Shown piece by piece: positions 11,501 to 26,500 of a DNA stretch of 64,000 nucleotides (position 1 is its first letter; the number at the start of each line of letters is the position of its first letter). The position numbers and the translations under genes were made by a program. The notes under the pieces are model-generated. The model did no database searches, had not been told where the DNA came from, and saw only the letters and a program-made list of their open reading frames with translations. The stretch is from Sisyra terminalis. Taxonomy: Eukaryota > Arthropoda > Insecta > Neuroptera > Sisyridae. Location of the stretch: assembly GCA_958496175.1 (NCBI GenBank), contig OY292279.1:19716001-19780000 (forward strand), written 5' to 3'.

Positions 11501-14500
11501 TCAGTAATTATGTTTATATGTACTTATTATGTTTTTATGGTTTGTTTAAAATACTTACTTCTGGAACTTCAACTGTAGCGTTGGCCAATGCTGGCATTAT
11601 GAATTCAGGCTTATGTTGGTTAACATTCAAAATTTCAATATCAATCGTCGATTGATCAGTAAATTGACCATTACCATCTCCGTCACGAGCTTCCACTATC
11701 AAATGGTAGTGCCTTGGTTGATCAGCAAGAGAAGCGTGAGGATAAATAATTCCAGTTTGGGAATCCAAAGTGAAGACATCTAAAGACATAAATAAAAAAA
11801 AATATGATATTTTGTGACACTGATTTAGAGGAAATTCTGGATTTAGAAGAAAAGAGTTCTGATGATTCTTGATATCTTTAAGTGGGGACAAATATATATA
11901 TTTCAGATAACTGTTTTTCCATAAATATATTGAGTTACGTTATGTTTTTCTTCTTATTATTATTTACCGTTGCTTTATAACTACCAAGATCTTAAGCGAC
12001 TCTAGGGTTAGCATAAATTCGTATTTAGAGAAATATTGAAAATTTGCTCTATTCGAGATTCAAATCCAATAATACTTGTTTTGGAGTGGTCACCTTGACC
12101 ACTCAGCCACTAGTAGGTTTCTGTTATGAATTATACATTAAAGTAGGAAGGTTGATCAAAATAGTAGATAATTAGTTGCTTAAAAATGAGTGAAAAAATG
12201 CATAAAATATATGAACCTACCGCCAACATTTCCATTTAAGATTGAATATCGAATAACACCATTAAGACCTTCATCAGCGTCATAAGCCAGAACTTGTAAA
12301 ATTGGCGATGGTGGATTCAAAGATAAATTTTCCACTATACTAGCTCGGTAATTGTGTTGTACAAATATTGGAGGATTATCGTTCATATCTTCAATTTTGA
12401 TATGAATCTAAAAACATTAAAAATTTCAATAAAATTGTCTGAAGTTTCAAAAATTTACAATCCCATACTGGAGCTGACGTTGTTCTTTTCATGTTACTTG
12501 CAGCTTTATCGCTTGCGACCACTTGAATTATTAACTCATTAATAGTTTCACGATCTAGCAGTGCTGAATTAACTACACTGATCACACCAGTATTTGGATC
12601 AATTGAAAAATCATTACTATGATCTCCAACCAAACTATAAACGATTTCACCGAATTCTCCTTCATCACCATCCGTAGCATTAATAGTTAATATTGAGGTT
12701 CCCGCAGGAGAATTTTCCTTCACTGAAGTTTCATACTCTAACTGCGAAAAAACTGGATCCATATCGTTGATATTGATAACATTTACGTGAACGTTTGCTG
12801 ATGCAGACAGTTGTGGAATTCCAGAATCATATACAACTACGGTGAAGTTTAATGCTTTCACTTGTTCGTAATCGATGCGACGTTTTGTTTTTACAATTCC
12901 TGTAGAAAGAAAAACTCAATTTCCAAAAAGAAAATTTCTGGATAGAAATTATTACCTGTACTGTTATTTATTTCAAAGTAATCACTTTCAGGGTGGATTT
13001 CGTAGTATGAAATACTAGAATCTTGATCTGTGGCTGTATATGTCGCAACAATGCTTCCTATAGGCTGTTCTTCAATTAACTCGAGTTTATATTGGGGATT
13101 TTCAGCAGTCCATGGTGCTCCAAAGACCGGAGGAAAGTCATTGACGTCAACAATTGTAATTATTAATGTACCTAGGAAAACATTCGTTCTTTATTTGAAA
13201 CTTATATTTACTTTACGGTTTTTACCTTGAGCTTGTTGCGTGGTTGGAGCTGTTATATCTGTTACCAGAACAGTTATTCGAACAACTGCCGCTATATCTC
13301 TTTTCAATGGTTTTACGACTGAAACTTTTCCCGAACCACTATCGACAGCGAAAAATTCTTTGTATTCTTCGGTATTCAACACGGGTTTCCCGTTTTTGTC
13401 GACCGCTGAAATTGGTTCAGCAGCAGCAAAATTTAATGCGTCTGCAGAGAGAATATCTGGATCCATAGCGGTTAAAGTATAGAAGATTGTTCCAGGCGCT
13501 GCATCTTCGGAAACCTGGAATATGAATGAGTGCGTTAGTAATAAAGATAAAATTTTCATTAGGTGAACTATTGTACTTCGGCTCGTTGTGTTGGGGGAAC
13601 GAAATACGGTGATTTATCGTTAACATTTAATACGGATACGGTGAGTGTAGTGGTTCCGGTTAAGCTGGGCGTTCCTTCATCGACCGCAATCACCTCAATA
13701 TTGTATGTGTTGCGTCTATCATAGTCTAATTTTGAGCCAACAGTAATAATTCCGTTCGTTTCATTAATATTGAATGCATCGAATGCGCCTTTCTGGATAC
13801 GATATTTGATTTTCGAGTTCAGACCACTATCGGCGTCGGTTGCAGGAGTCTCAACAACAATCTCACCTAAAATATTGATTTTACTTTAACACTTATTTTC
13901 TTCTAACTTATTTCACTTACCAATATTTGCATTTTCGTTTATTGAAGCTACGTAACTTTCACTACTGAAAATTGGGGCATTATTGTTTACGTCTCGAACG
14001 GTAATATTAACATAACACGTATTGGTGTATTTTCCATCACTGACCTATAAAAAAATAGAAACGAAAAATAAATATTAAAAAAGTGGTTGAAAAATGAAAG
14101 AGTACGAGATACCTCGATCGTTAATAATACAGAATCGCCCGTGACATTGGTCATGTCCAATCCATTTGAATCGGATATAGAAATTTTGCCACTTTGTGAA
14201 TCAATTGTGAATAAATCATTTGTGTTCCCGGCGATGATCGCATACATTATTTCCGACGTTTTATCAGCGTCACGCGCTTGAATTTGTAATTCAGGCTCGA
14301 ATTTCGTTGCACCTTCATCAATTACAACCCGATAATTTTGATTTATAAATAAGGGTGGATTATCGTTGCTATCGAGCAGCGTGATTCGCAATGGAACAAC
14401 CGTAGTTTGTCCTTTACCATCGTCATCCGTTGCTTTGTATGATAGAAAATAAACATCGCGTGTTTCGTAATCCAGACAAGGTTCCTGACCGGGAGTCCCA

Positions 14501-17500
14501 CTATCGCAAGTGACGACAGTGATAGCACCAGTTTTATTGTTTACCATAAATTTATCAGCACCATTTCCGAACAATTGATAGACAATACCATTTTCGCCGA
14601 AATGACCACTATCACGATCATGAGCGGTTATTGTAGTAATTAGTGAACCTGGTGAGGCAGTTTCTGATATTTGAGCAGAATATGATTCGCGATCAAATAC
14701 CGGAGCGTTATCATTCGCATCTGTAACACTAACGGTAACAGTTGCTGTTGATGATAACCGCGGTTCCGTATACATCTCTTCAGCAACAACAAGAATAATA
14801 AACTTTCTTTGATTCGGATTTTCATAGTCTAATGATCCGTTGGCCACTCGAATACTAACAGAAGTGGAACCCGTCGCTGTTTTTGGTTCCACGACAAACG
14901 CTTTTGATATATCAACCAAGCGCAAAGAAAACACTGAATTACTTCCCTAAAAATTAAAAAATTAAAAGAGAAATTCATCTTTTATCGCTGGGACGTTAAG
15001 AATAATTACCACATCGGGATCCTTGACGGTCATATCGAGATGAGGTAAGGGCGTTCCATCTGGTACGTTTTCTGGAATTTCCACATAGTATTCCCGACGA
15101 TCAAATCGGGGTGGCTCGTCATTAACATCTTTTATGGTAATTGTTGCCTCGGCTGTTGTTACTGTTAATGGATCGTTCCCTTTCACGCCATCAACGATTT
15201 CGTGCGCCTAAGAGTGAGTTATACGAATTTATTTTTCACTCGTTCGGATTTATTAAAAAAAGAGTACTTACACGTATACTTAATGTTACAACTCCGGTTG
15301 TTTCTTCTAATGCTTCTTTGTCTAATGGCTTGGCGGTACGCAACTCGCCTGTTACGGCGTCAAGAAGAAAATAGTCCATGGGATCTTAAATAATTAAAAA
15401 TAATTATTAGACACGTATGACTGTAAAACTTAACAATTATTTCTGTTCAGAAGAGAGAATAAGTAGCCCCGTTTGCTTTTTTGGAAATAAAAAAAACTAT
15501 AATAAGGAACGGAAGTTAGAAAGTAACTATTATTTTTTAAATACTAAAGAATTTTCTTCATTTTCCAAAGGACAGATTTGGGAAATTTTTGACCAAATTT
15601 TAAACGTCCTTATTTTGTAATTATGAAAAACTTTATAAAAAAAACTTCTTTAGACGAGGATATAAAGATATAAACAATGAATCCAATAGAAAAAAAATCG
15701 TTTCAATCCAATGAATTCATCGTTCGAATGAAGGCAATAAGATTAAAAATTGGTTTACTATAAATAATTGTATATATGTCGTTGGACTCAATTTCTATAT
15801 TAAAAACTTAAATATTTACTATTCATACGAGGTATATAATTATTAATTAATTTATTAATTGTAACTCGGAAATAAGAAAATAAAATATTTATCAGTGTTA
15901 AAAAATTACATCAAAAATATATAAAAAACCGAAGAAGTGTGAAATACTTTTTGATTTTTGTTAAAAGTGGTTATTTTTCTTACTATTAAACAATGATTCA
16001 AATTTCTCACTATGAAAAAGTCGATATTAGGGGGAAAAAAACCATTAGTTTGAAATTGATTAATTTCCTAGTCAGGTATTTAATGAACCATTTTTTTTAT
16101 TTTCTTAATATTTATTGTTGTTTTATAACTGCCAAGGTTTTATGTGACTCTTTAGAAAATATCTCAACAATAGGTGGGTACTACCTACTTATATCTAAAA
16201 ATTAAGGTATCTAATAATTCTCATATAGATATCTATGTTAGTAAAATGAAACCTCAAAGTTAAAACATAAATTATAATTAGAACAACATAAGGACGTAGG
16301 TACTACTCCCCGTATGTAGGTACCTACCTATGTACATTGCCATATGATATCTATATAGGTCATAGAAGAACAACGCTTAATAGGAAATTGTTTCGTGAAA
16401 AATTCATTGAAAATGTAAAATTTAATGAATTAAGTATTAAAGCATTGTTTTACAAAAAATCAATGAAAAACGATGAAAACTAGGGGTTAAAAATTTTAGT
16501 CAAAAAAATTAGGGACCCATTTTAAATTTTCGCTGGTCCACCTGGAAACTATCCAAAATGAACTAAAGAGGGAATAAAATATTAGTTTTTGTCAACCATA
16601 ATTGTATACTGTCAGGTATAGTCGGTAGCTAATTTCTTAAATATTTTCCTAATCAATTTCAGCGACAACAAGATATTTCACAATGTTCAACAAATTATTT
16701 CATAAGACTGAACATTAAGAAGAAGTAAATTAAAAAAATAACATAATTATTTCCAAAATATAATTTTATTTTCTTTTAGATAAATTACGGGGGAAAATTA
16801 TAGAATAATTTTATTATAGCCAATAGGTAAATGACTAAATAATTTTGCAATTCTTCTTTTAGATATATACAGATATTTTTTAAGATATTTTGTGACTATG
16901 ATTGGATTTGGACTAAATTAATCATGATTAAGATGAAAATTAGTTCTTGTACATTTTGTAATGATTCTTTTTATGGTGACTACGGTTCCTATGTTGTTTA
17001 CATAGTAAATGCTTTGGAAAATGTACTCAATACTTCGGAAGTGGTTCTACCAAAATATTAATTATATCAGGGCCGGTGAAATGCTTTGAATTCAAGTTGG
17101 TATATGGCAGAAAGACCAATAGTTTCTCTAGAAACTAAACGAATAAAAAATAGTTATAAATAAGATAACTTTATGGGCCAAATAAAAAAATAAGACTGTT
17201 TTCTATACAAAAAAGGGGCAAATTATATTTTTTATAACTTGTTAAATTTTGAGCTAAAACGGCTACCCCAAATAAGTACCACTAGTATCACTTTATTCGC
17301 TGACCTTAAACTATATATTTATTAAACTCTATGGAATATTTAACACCCCACAAAACTTATCCCCAAAAAATCAATCTTGTTTCAAGCATAATGGTATGAA
17401 TTGTTAGCGAAAAAACCACTTTTGCGGAGATTTCGTGGGTATATTACAAAAAGGTACCAAGTAAACAAAAAATCTTCGTTTTAATATTTCAAACCTTTTA

Positions 17501-20500
17501 TCTTTGAAAGTTAAAAACCTATTTTAAAAGAAAAGTAGTAAAAAGAATTTTTGTTTATAAAGAAAACATTTAACATTGATTTTTCTTTTGTCTAGAATTT
17601 TAAAATGTCTTTAAGTCTTTAAAATTTAATTTCACAGAAACTAAGTCTTTTACTTTGGCAACTTTTTGCTGTAAATTCGACAAAAAAGCTTACTTTTTAT
17701 ACATTTGTGGTGAATGAGTTCTTGATTGAACCATTTCTAATGTAGACTACAGTTTTTGTGAGTGAAAAAAATATCTATTCGGATGTAGTTAATGGGATAT
17801 TAAGTTTTTCATATAACAATTAAGAATTTTATACAAAATTTGGTATTTTAGTATTAAAGAGTTGCGTAAAGAAACACGTTTCATTATAATATAATAACTT
17901 TTATTAATCCTAAACTCAAATACGTGACAAAAATAACTACTTAAGGGTTGTTTTATTTGGATGAGTATTAACCTTTATAATGTAATACCATGAATTGCAA
18001 TTGAGTAGTAAGGTTTTAGCTTTTAGTTAAAAATAAAGAATAAATAAGAGGAGAAATTTAGATTGTTACTTTGGTTAATGTGAAATTTTAATTACTTGTA
18101 ATGAGTTCGTAAACGACTTTTCGTGGCATTCCTCGGTCTCCGTCTTTGGCGTGGACGGTCATTACTAATGTGTTAACAGGGGCGTCTTCTTCAACTACCC
18201 CTGTAAGCGATCCCGTGAAAATCGGTGGTGTGTTTTGAACATCTTTTATTTTAATATCCACGATGGTAGAACTGTTAAGGAGTCCGTCCTGAAAAAAGAT
18301 AGAACATTGTAAAAAAAAACTCTGTTAAGAGGAAGACAATATATCATTCTTGGCAGAGTTTAAGTTATTCAAGCCGGCTACAAAGTAGATGTCGTCAATT
18401 TGCATTTTTAAATTGAGTCATCATTAATCAAAAGTTAGGATAGAAAAAAACGTGAGCTGAAACGGCAGAAAGGATAAAAATGAAAGTGTTTTTTTACGTA
18501 CAGATGCTACCAGTTGGAGTTGATAAAACGGCTTAACGTTGTAATTTAAAGCTTGTTTTTGGACAAGTGCCCCGAAATAATAACTTTGGTTAGCTGACAA
18601 GGTTTTCACAGTAAAATAGTTGCAAGATTCGCTGTATTGGGCCACGGAAGTGGAACAAGCCACTTCCAAAGTTTCGCCAACCGAATCCAAATCCTCGATT
18701 CGAATTCCTTGAAAAACGGTCGTTCCGATATCAAAGTCTTCCGGAATTGAAGCATCATACGGAACATTTAAGAACGTCGGAGGATTATCGTTTTCATCTA
18801 AAATAATCACAGAAATTGCCACTTTGACAATGTTATTCGAGGTGCTGTTGGCGACTTCGTCTTCGAGGGTTACGAAAAAGTTCAGAGTGCTGTTCACCTA
18901 AAACGAAAAATAATATTGCATTACAGTTTTGGTTTTATAGGTGAGCTGGCTTTTGTACTTCTCGATCGAGTGGCTGGGCGACCGTTACATTTCCCGTATC
19001 CCGGTCAACGTGAAACCGATCCGTTCCAATTATACCGAAATGTAAAGGAGAGTTTTCTGGATCGCTGCCTTCTAGACGATAGATGACCTCGCCAACAGGA
19101 ACTTTTTCCGACAAAGCAATATTGTTCATATCCAATAAAAATGATGGAGGTAGATTCGCAGAACAAACTGAAACAATGAAAAATTCTTTTTAGCAAAATT
19201 ATACAACAGAATTTCTCTTTGTCATAAATCAATTTTCTTTAATTACTTCTTCCACTAATTGCTGTTCTTTCTAAAAACTCTTAAAACTATTTTATCTGAC
19301 AAAGTCGCTTAAAAGCTCCAGCTATTAAATTTCTTTTATCGACCATACAGTTTTTATACAGTAGAATCAATTTCATAAGGTTTAAATAACAATATTGGTA
19401 TGAATTTTTGTGATAAGCATTAAAGCTTTTGTTATATATTTGGCTTATAACGAGCAAATGATAAAAATAGCATACGGAAAAAGCTCATTGTTATGACCTA
19501 AGAAACGTACCAACTATTGTCGTTGGACTTATAATATAGTTATTTTTATGTCGCATGAAATTGCCTCATTTCACCAAAGTTGTCGTTTTGGTCATGGAAC
19601 AGCAAAAGCTACTTTAGATCTTTGACACAGCAATAACAAGTTTCAAATTTATTTATGGATTCAAGTCTTTTGTGTTTCCTTATGAAATTTTAACATCAAT
19701 TCTCAATAGTAACATTTTAGCAATGGTAAACAAGTCTAAAGTGTAAGAATTTTTAACGGTTTAAATTATGCATTTACTTATTTTACTAATATAATATCAA
19801 ATTAAAAAAATAGTCAATGTTTATGGTAATATCGATTGATTACTTGAACAAATATATTAGATTGAACCAAACAAGTTGACTTTTTTTAAAAATATATAAA
19901 AAAATCATTCAGGATTATAAAAAAAAAAAATCTGGAATTTTGAGCTCTTACTTCTGATATTAAGAGGTCTTCCCATAAAAAAAATAATCATAAATTGATC
20001 ATATAAATACATCTATGTAGATTATGTTGTAAAGCACATGAGATAGGACAGATTTTTTTGGATTTATGTAGGAAACCACATGGAAAAAACGAATTTATGT
20101 GGATTAATATGGTAAATAAAGACAGAACTAGCACAATATCTCCAGGTTTGTGGGCAATAAAAGAATATAAATTTATTTTAAAATTAAGGTATTTCTGTCT
20201 TCCACTGACCCGAGATTATAAGATATTATTCGCCAAAGTTTTACTTTGTTTTCCATCAACACCAGTCGACGCTATGAATTTGAATATACTTCCACAATTT
20301 CAAAGGCTACATTTGCGTTGGAAACCGTATTTGTGTTAATTATCAATTTTTAAAATATGTTTTTAACTTTTATTAAAGGCAAGATATTTTTGACAGAGGG
20401 AGAAGACGACAATGTCCTTTGCAATATTAAATCGATTAATTAACACTGGACAATAAACTTGATTTTACATTTTATAACAAAATATATGAAAATAAATAAA

Positions 20501-23500
20501 TAATAAAATAACCAAAATTAATTTCTGGCAAGGAATTAACAGTCTTTTCTCATAAACTTTTAAGTAAAAAAAAGTGAAAATTCATATGGACATCATTTGA
20601 TATGCCTAAGTGGATTCCTATAGGAATCCACGTGGGATACTATATGAGAATCTATCTGAAAACATTACATAAATAGAAATCATTGTAATTTTTAATTGTT
20701 CAATTCAAAGCACATGTTTTTGTCTTAAAACTTTTTAGCCATAATACCGAAATAATTAAACAACTTATCTTCTTGAAGAAAATTGAATGTTCCACAAAAA
20801 TGCGTTATTTTGAATTTTCGTCAGACCAACTAATTCCTTATAATCGAGCTTTAAGCATTGATTTAGTTTTAAAATTTGATTTTCTACTTTGAATTTTTAA
20901 AACTGATAAAAAAATTTATATTTAAAGCCAAATTTTTGTATACTCCTTAAGGAAAGTTATGCGCTGCAAAAAAGGTCTCTTTGCATTTTTTTATAAAATT
21001 ACTTCTCTTAAAGATAAACAACGTCAAAGTTCATTGTCTCAAATTTGAACTTTTCGTTTTCATTCAAATGCCAATTTTTAACATTTGTCAGTTGAACTGT
21101 GACTATTTCACGGGAAGTTATTTATCAGTTGTATCATGTTGAGCTTTGAAGATTTTACGGGTAGTTACTGATTGTATATAGTTAATATACAAATTATTCG
21201 AAATTGTTTAAGAAGAAAATTAATAGTCTTATATTAGCTTGTTAATTAAAAGAAAATTTTCATTTGCTAAACATTATAATCTTCCTCTAGCGGTAAAATG
21301 ATATTTAATCAAATTAATAAATCTTTTTGCATAATTAATTCATATTAGCAAGCATAAGTTTTGAATAAAAGACGTGAAAATTTGTCCGGAAAATAAGGTG
21401 AGTCAATGTTGAAAGTGGAAGTAAATTTAAGCGACAATATTTAAATATTTTCGTAACCATTGAAAATAAATTTTCATATTCCACAGCTGTCACATAGTAA
21501 AAATTTTCTCACACTTACTTCATAGGCCTAACACGGAACGTTTAAAGTAGAGTGAGCTGTTAAAACAATGGGAATAGCTTGAATTAAAACATTTGCACTG
21601 TGAGAATATAAATTTAAAATTATATTTTCATGCGAATGTAACGATATATTTCTTGGGTGCAACAGGAAATGGAGTAAAATATAAAACGAGAACGAATTAA
21701 ACTTACATGAAATTATACCGAAAATAACGATGTAGATTAAATGTAAAAATAATTCAGAGACCATCGGAGCTTAACGTTCAGTGGCATAAATTAGATTTTC
21801 AACGGGGAAAAGATGAAAATTGAGAAAATTCAATTTTCGGCCTCTGCGTTTACAATGTAATCTAATATTTTTTATATACTTATTTCAGAAGAACAGAACA
21901 AATAAGTTTAAACTTTTTTTATTGCATACGATTTTTTACTGGAATACAAATTCTGAGTTTCAGTTGGTGAATTCTACAACTTCCCAACAATTTCGCCAAT
22001 TCTTTTTAAGTAAAATTCTTAAATATTTATCTTCTTGTACTCATAGCTATAGATTATAGCTATAGGATCATACCCTATAAGGCATACATTTCTATTAAGC
22101 ATTTTGGGCAAGTATACAGGGTCTCGCGATTGATGAGTATCCCCTATAGTTCCTACAGATCGATCACCAATCGATACCCGATGTTCATAAACCATAGGAA
22201 TATATATACTAAGGTGGGTCTAAAAAATAAACATTTTTTTTGACTAATAACACAGAAAAATTGGTTCGTAGACAACTCAAGAAAATTCTCACCAAAGCTA
22301 TATTTTAATGGTATGGTCCTCCGCATAATAATTTTATATATGCCTCTGCCCAATAGAAATAAAATCATATCTTGCTCATTATTTTATCATTTTGTATAAC
22401 TTTATTTATAGTTTTGTAGGAAGTTAAACGCTCTACAAAAAAGGTATCTTATATTTTTACCAGTAATGTCACTATTTAGAAGATATTGATGATTGAAGTT
22501 TGATTATTTCGAGAAGAATTTGTTTTTTAATTATGAATTTTTGAACTCGCTAACCAATAAAAATAATGAAATGTGCAGTGCATAATTTTATAAGAAATTT
22601 AAAGCTCTGCAAAAAAATTATCATATGCCCAGTCGATAAAATATTCGTCATTAAATTGTAGTAATTATAGTTAGCAATTTTAGCCGTTTTTTATAAGCAA
22701 TTAGAAAAATTTCAATTAAAATCATAAGTCATAAAAATTTTTTTTTAAACATTTATGTTTTTTCCGACCAAAAATGCTTTAACTAATATTTCAAGTTTGG
22801 TTTTCAGATGCAAGTATGTTTCGCTATATTGAAAAAGGAAAATTGTACTTCATTTATCACTGAGAATTAATTATACATCTATTCCCGAAAATCCCTTGAA
22901 ATATCAGTTGAAGAGCACTTTTTGGTTGGTAAAATCATAAATTTCCTAAAATTTTTCCATAACTTATGATTACAATTGAAATTTTTTGAACTACCAATTA
23001 AAAACTACAAAAATTGATAATAATTAAAATTTGATGACGAATATCTCTTAAACGCTTAATTTTATCGATTAAGCATATGAGAATCTTTTTGTAGAGCATT
23101 AAATTTCCTACAAAATTATGCATTGCATATTTCATAATTCGCAGTGCTTCGCGAGTTAAAAAATTCATAACAAAAGAGAAATTTTTCTTAATATAATCAA
23201 ACTTCAATCGCCAATATCTTCTAAATGGTGAGATTACTAGTAAAAATATAAGCAACATTTTTTGTAGAGCATTCAATTTACTACGAAATAACACATAAAG
23301 TTTTGCAAAATGATTATTTTATTAACAAGATATTAATTTTTTCTAATGGGTAGAGTAAAATATATAAATCTACAATGAGGAGGACCTTTCCATTAAAATT
23401 AAGAGCTTAGCTTGGTGAGAATTTTCTAGAGATGTCTACGAACCAATTTTCCTGATTAACTAGTAAAAAAAGTCGATTTTTCAGACTCACCCTAATACGT

Positions 23501-26500
23501 ACTTAAATTACGCAAGGTTTACTATGTCGACTATTTAATTTCAATATATTTTAGTAATATCATTTTGGATAACAAAAAAAAAAAGGGAAATTTCTTAACT
23601 TTCGTTTTGTATAACTGATAAAGGAATTCATATTTAGGGCAATTTTTTTTATGAAAACAAATGCTCTATAAAATGATCTTTAAGCATTTTTTGATAAATC
23701 TTCTTCATTCGAAGTCATTCAAAGTTATTTATATCCAAAAGGTCAAAATATTACCATAGTTTTAATGTTAAAAGTACGATTTTATTTTACACTCCTCTAT
23801 GAGGTTCAAAATCTATTAAACTTCTCAAACACTAAGTTTCAGATATTTCTATGATTACATGCATGTGATATGTTTTGTGAAGAATATTAAAAAAAATATT
23901 TAACTTCAAAAAGGAAAACGTAAAAATTGTCACTTCATAAATATGCAAAAAACATTAAAATTTTCACGACCTATATTGCATTTTAACATTAATTAAATAC
24001 AAAATAAGCACATGATGAATATTTCGAGAGTAAATATTTAAACTCCGTGCATTTCTGAACGGAAAATATTTGCAGTTCTAAATTGCATCTAGGAAAATAA
24101 GCTTTAAGAATAATAATCCACAACTTGAAACCTAATTAAGTTTTCTATTTACAGTCCTGCACTGTGTTGATAACTGTTGCATGCATATTTCTTCACGATT
24201 TTATAAAACGAATGCAAATTATGTCATCCTTCCATAACAAGTGAGATAGTAATGAAAGTCCTAGTTGAAAATTCCACTTAATATTTCCCCATACTAATTT
24301 ATCGTACATTAAACTCTGCAAGCAACTTTTAAATGAAAACTTTTACCCATTGAAAAACACTCAAAATTACACCAATATTACCAAATAAAACGCTTTATAT
24401 TTAACAGCTTTCGCAGATTGCACAAAACGATGCTTGTTCTATCGTTTAAATATGAAATTTTTAGAAATCTACACGAATTTAATCAAGTTTGCACGAAATT
24501 GAAATTTGTCAATTATGATATTGAAGCTCGGGGCGCTTTTGTCAACGAAAGCTGCAGCGGTTGGGGAACGCGCAAAATTAAATTATGTTTGGACACTGAA
24601 TCTTATTATAATTTGATATATGTTGAAATTTTCACCAATCTCTAGGTAAAAGCTATTAAGTTTGAAGCAATAAGTTAATTATCCGTGTTATCAAATTAAC
24701 AAGAAAATTATTTCAATGAAACGAATGGCTATTTAATTTGATTAGCACGTCAAATGGCTATTTGAATTTTAAAAATTGTATCAATGATTTTGTAAAAATG
24801 ATAACTTTTCTAAGAAATTATCTACGTTTCGGTTTTGTATTCTATCGCCAAAGGACTTAAATAGTTCCTAGAAATTCAGTACGAGAAAAAAATGAAAGAC
24901 AACTCACTTCAACGTCAATTGAAAGATGTAAATCCAGATGAATACAATTTCTCTGCGGTGATAATACGGTGAATGTTGTAAGCTTCTTTAAGCATGTTAA
25001 CTATAGAATGGATATTAAAGGATATTACAGGACTCGAATGAGGATTGTCAAACGTCAGAAGTAGTTTTGGAAGGATACGTTCGAGAGAAGTTCACATAAT
25101 AACGTTGAGGTTACACCAAATCGGACTACATTCAAAGAAGATCAAAGCAAATAGTTTGAATATGTGACTGAATTTAATTTTTTATTTCAACGATATAGAG
25201 AATTAATCTCCAACTTGATGCAACGCTGCGCTTTTAAATGCGATTGAAAGCTTTCATTTCTTTAAATCTGATTTCACTATCAATTCCAGTGTGGAAGAAA
25301 GGGTCGTAACTTGTTTATCCTTAAACTTGTGGCCCATTTTTCTTTTAAGATGATTTCTTTTAAGTTGCGCATATTATGTCCAAGGGGGGAGCATTTTTTA
25401 TGATTATTTTTCATCGTATTTTCGGTTTTGAATTACGGAGTTATGGGAAGAACAAGCGCCCCCATTATTCCTCCTGTCGGTTTTTACGCTTGTTTTGACG
25501 AGCTTTACTTTCAAAGCTTAATGGTATCTAGAGTTTGATCAAAGTGATGTCATAATTTGTCAATATTTTTTTCAAATTACTTCTTTGCTATGAAATATTC
25601 GAATTATTTCAAATTTTTCAATTATTGTGAAATAGAAAAATAGTATTCAGTTTTAAGATCGGATGTGAAAAAAATGTATTATGAACATAATAATGTACGT
25701 GTGTTTCATCAATAAGTATCAATAATTTAGGAAAATTGCTAAAGTTAAGCTTTTTTCTTCAATTCAAATGGCTATATTCGACTTGAGTATACTAGAAAAA
25801 CTTATTTTTACATTTTCATGTGATTAACTTCCATAACCATTCATAGCACAGTAAACTCTATTTTTCTTTGTACAAAGACTTAATTTAATAACTTCAATTT
25901 CAATTAAAAAAAATGTATTTGATTTTTAATTAAACTACAGTTAACTCCATGATATAGTTGTAAATAAAAGAGCATACAAAAACTAGTACTTTTTTTTGGC
26001 CACCAGATGTCGGGACCAAAGTGGTCAGTTTTCAAATGAAAGCCGATGGACACCAACCTACAGAACTAAGCGTTTGTATTTAACTACTTCGATTACTTTT
26101 GTTTTCCACAGTAAAGAAAAGAGACTTAAATATATAAGTCTTTCTTTCAATGTTTTTAACACAGGTGCTGTTGAATTTTGCTTAGTTCACTAAGGCACAA
26201 ATTTGTACCTACGTAGATGGCGCTGGTAGTTTCTTGTAGTGCCATTTTTTGTCTATTTCCTATACAGTACACTGTTTGTTATTGACAGATCAGTGGAAAC
26301 CTAAGAAATACTCGGTAATATTTTCTTTCACATTCTCTTGCACGGTAAATACTGTAGATTTATGTGTTTGTCTCTTATTACTGTCGCTTTTTCGTTTCAT
26401 CAAATTTCAAATCTCTATGCTAAAAAAGTGATAAAGAAGTATTCACTACAAAAATATTCATGGTTTCTTGCATCTTATATACATATCTTAAGGTTTTATT

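Noticed and set aside
12391..12481. Alternative donor GGGATT|GTAAAT for cadherin exon 12
   Set aside because: It shifts exon 13 out of frame; CCA|GTATGG restores the expected SAPIHIKIEDMNDNPP reading.
13030..13482. Plus-strand open frames over the cadherin exons (also 1942-2139, 10279-10509, 14087-14281, 15141-15393)
   Set aside because: They are antisense shadows of well-supported minus-strand exons.
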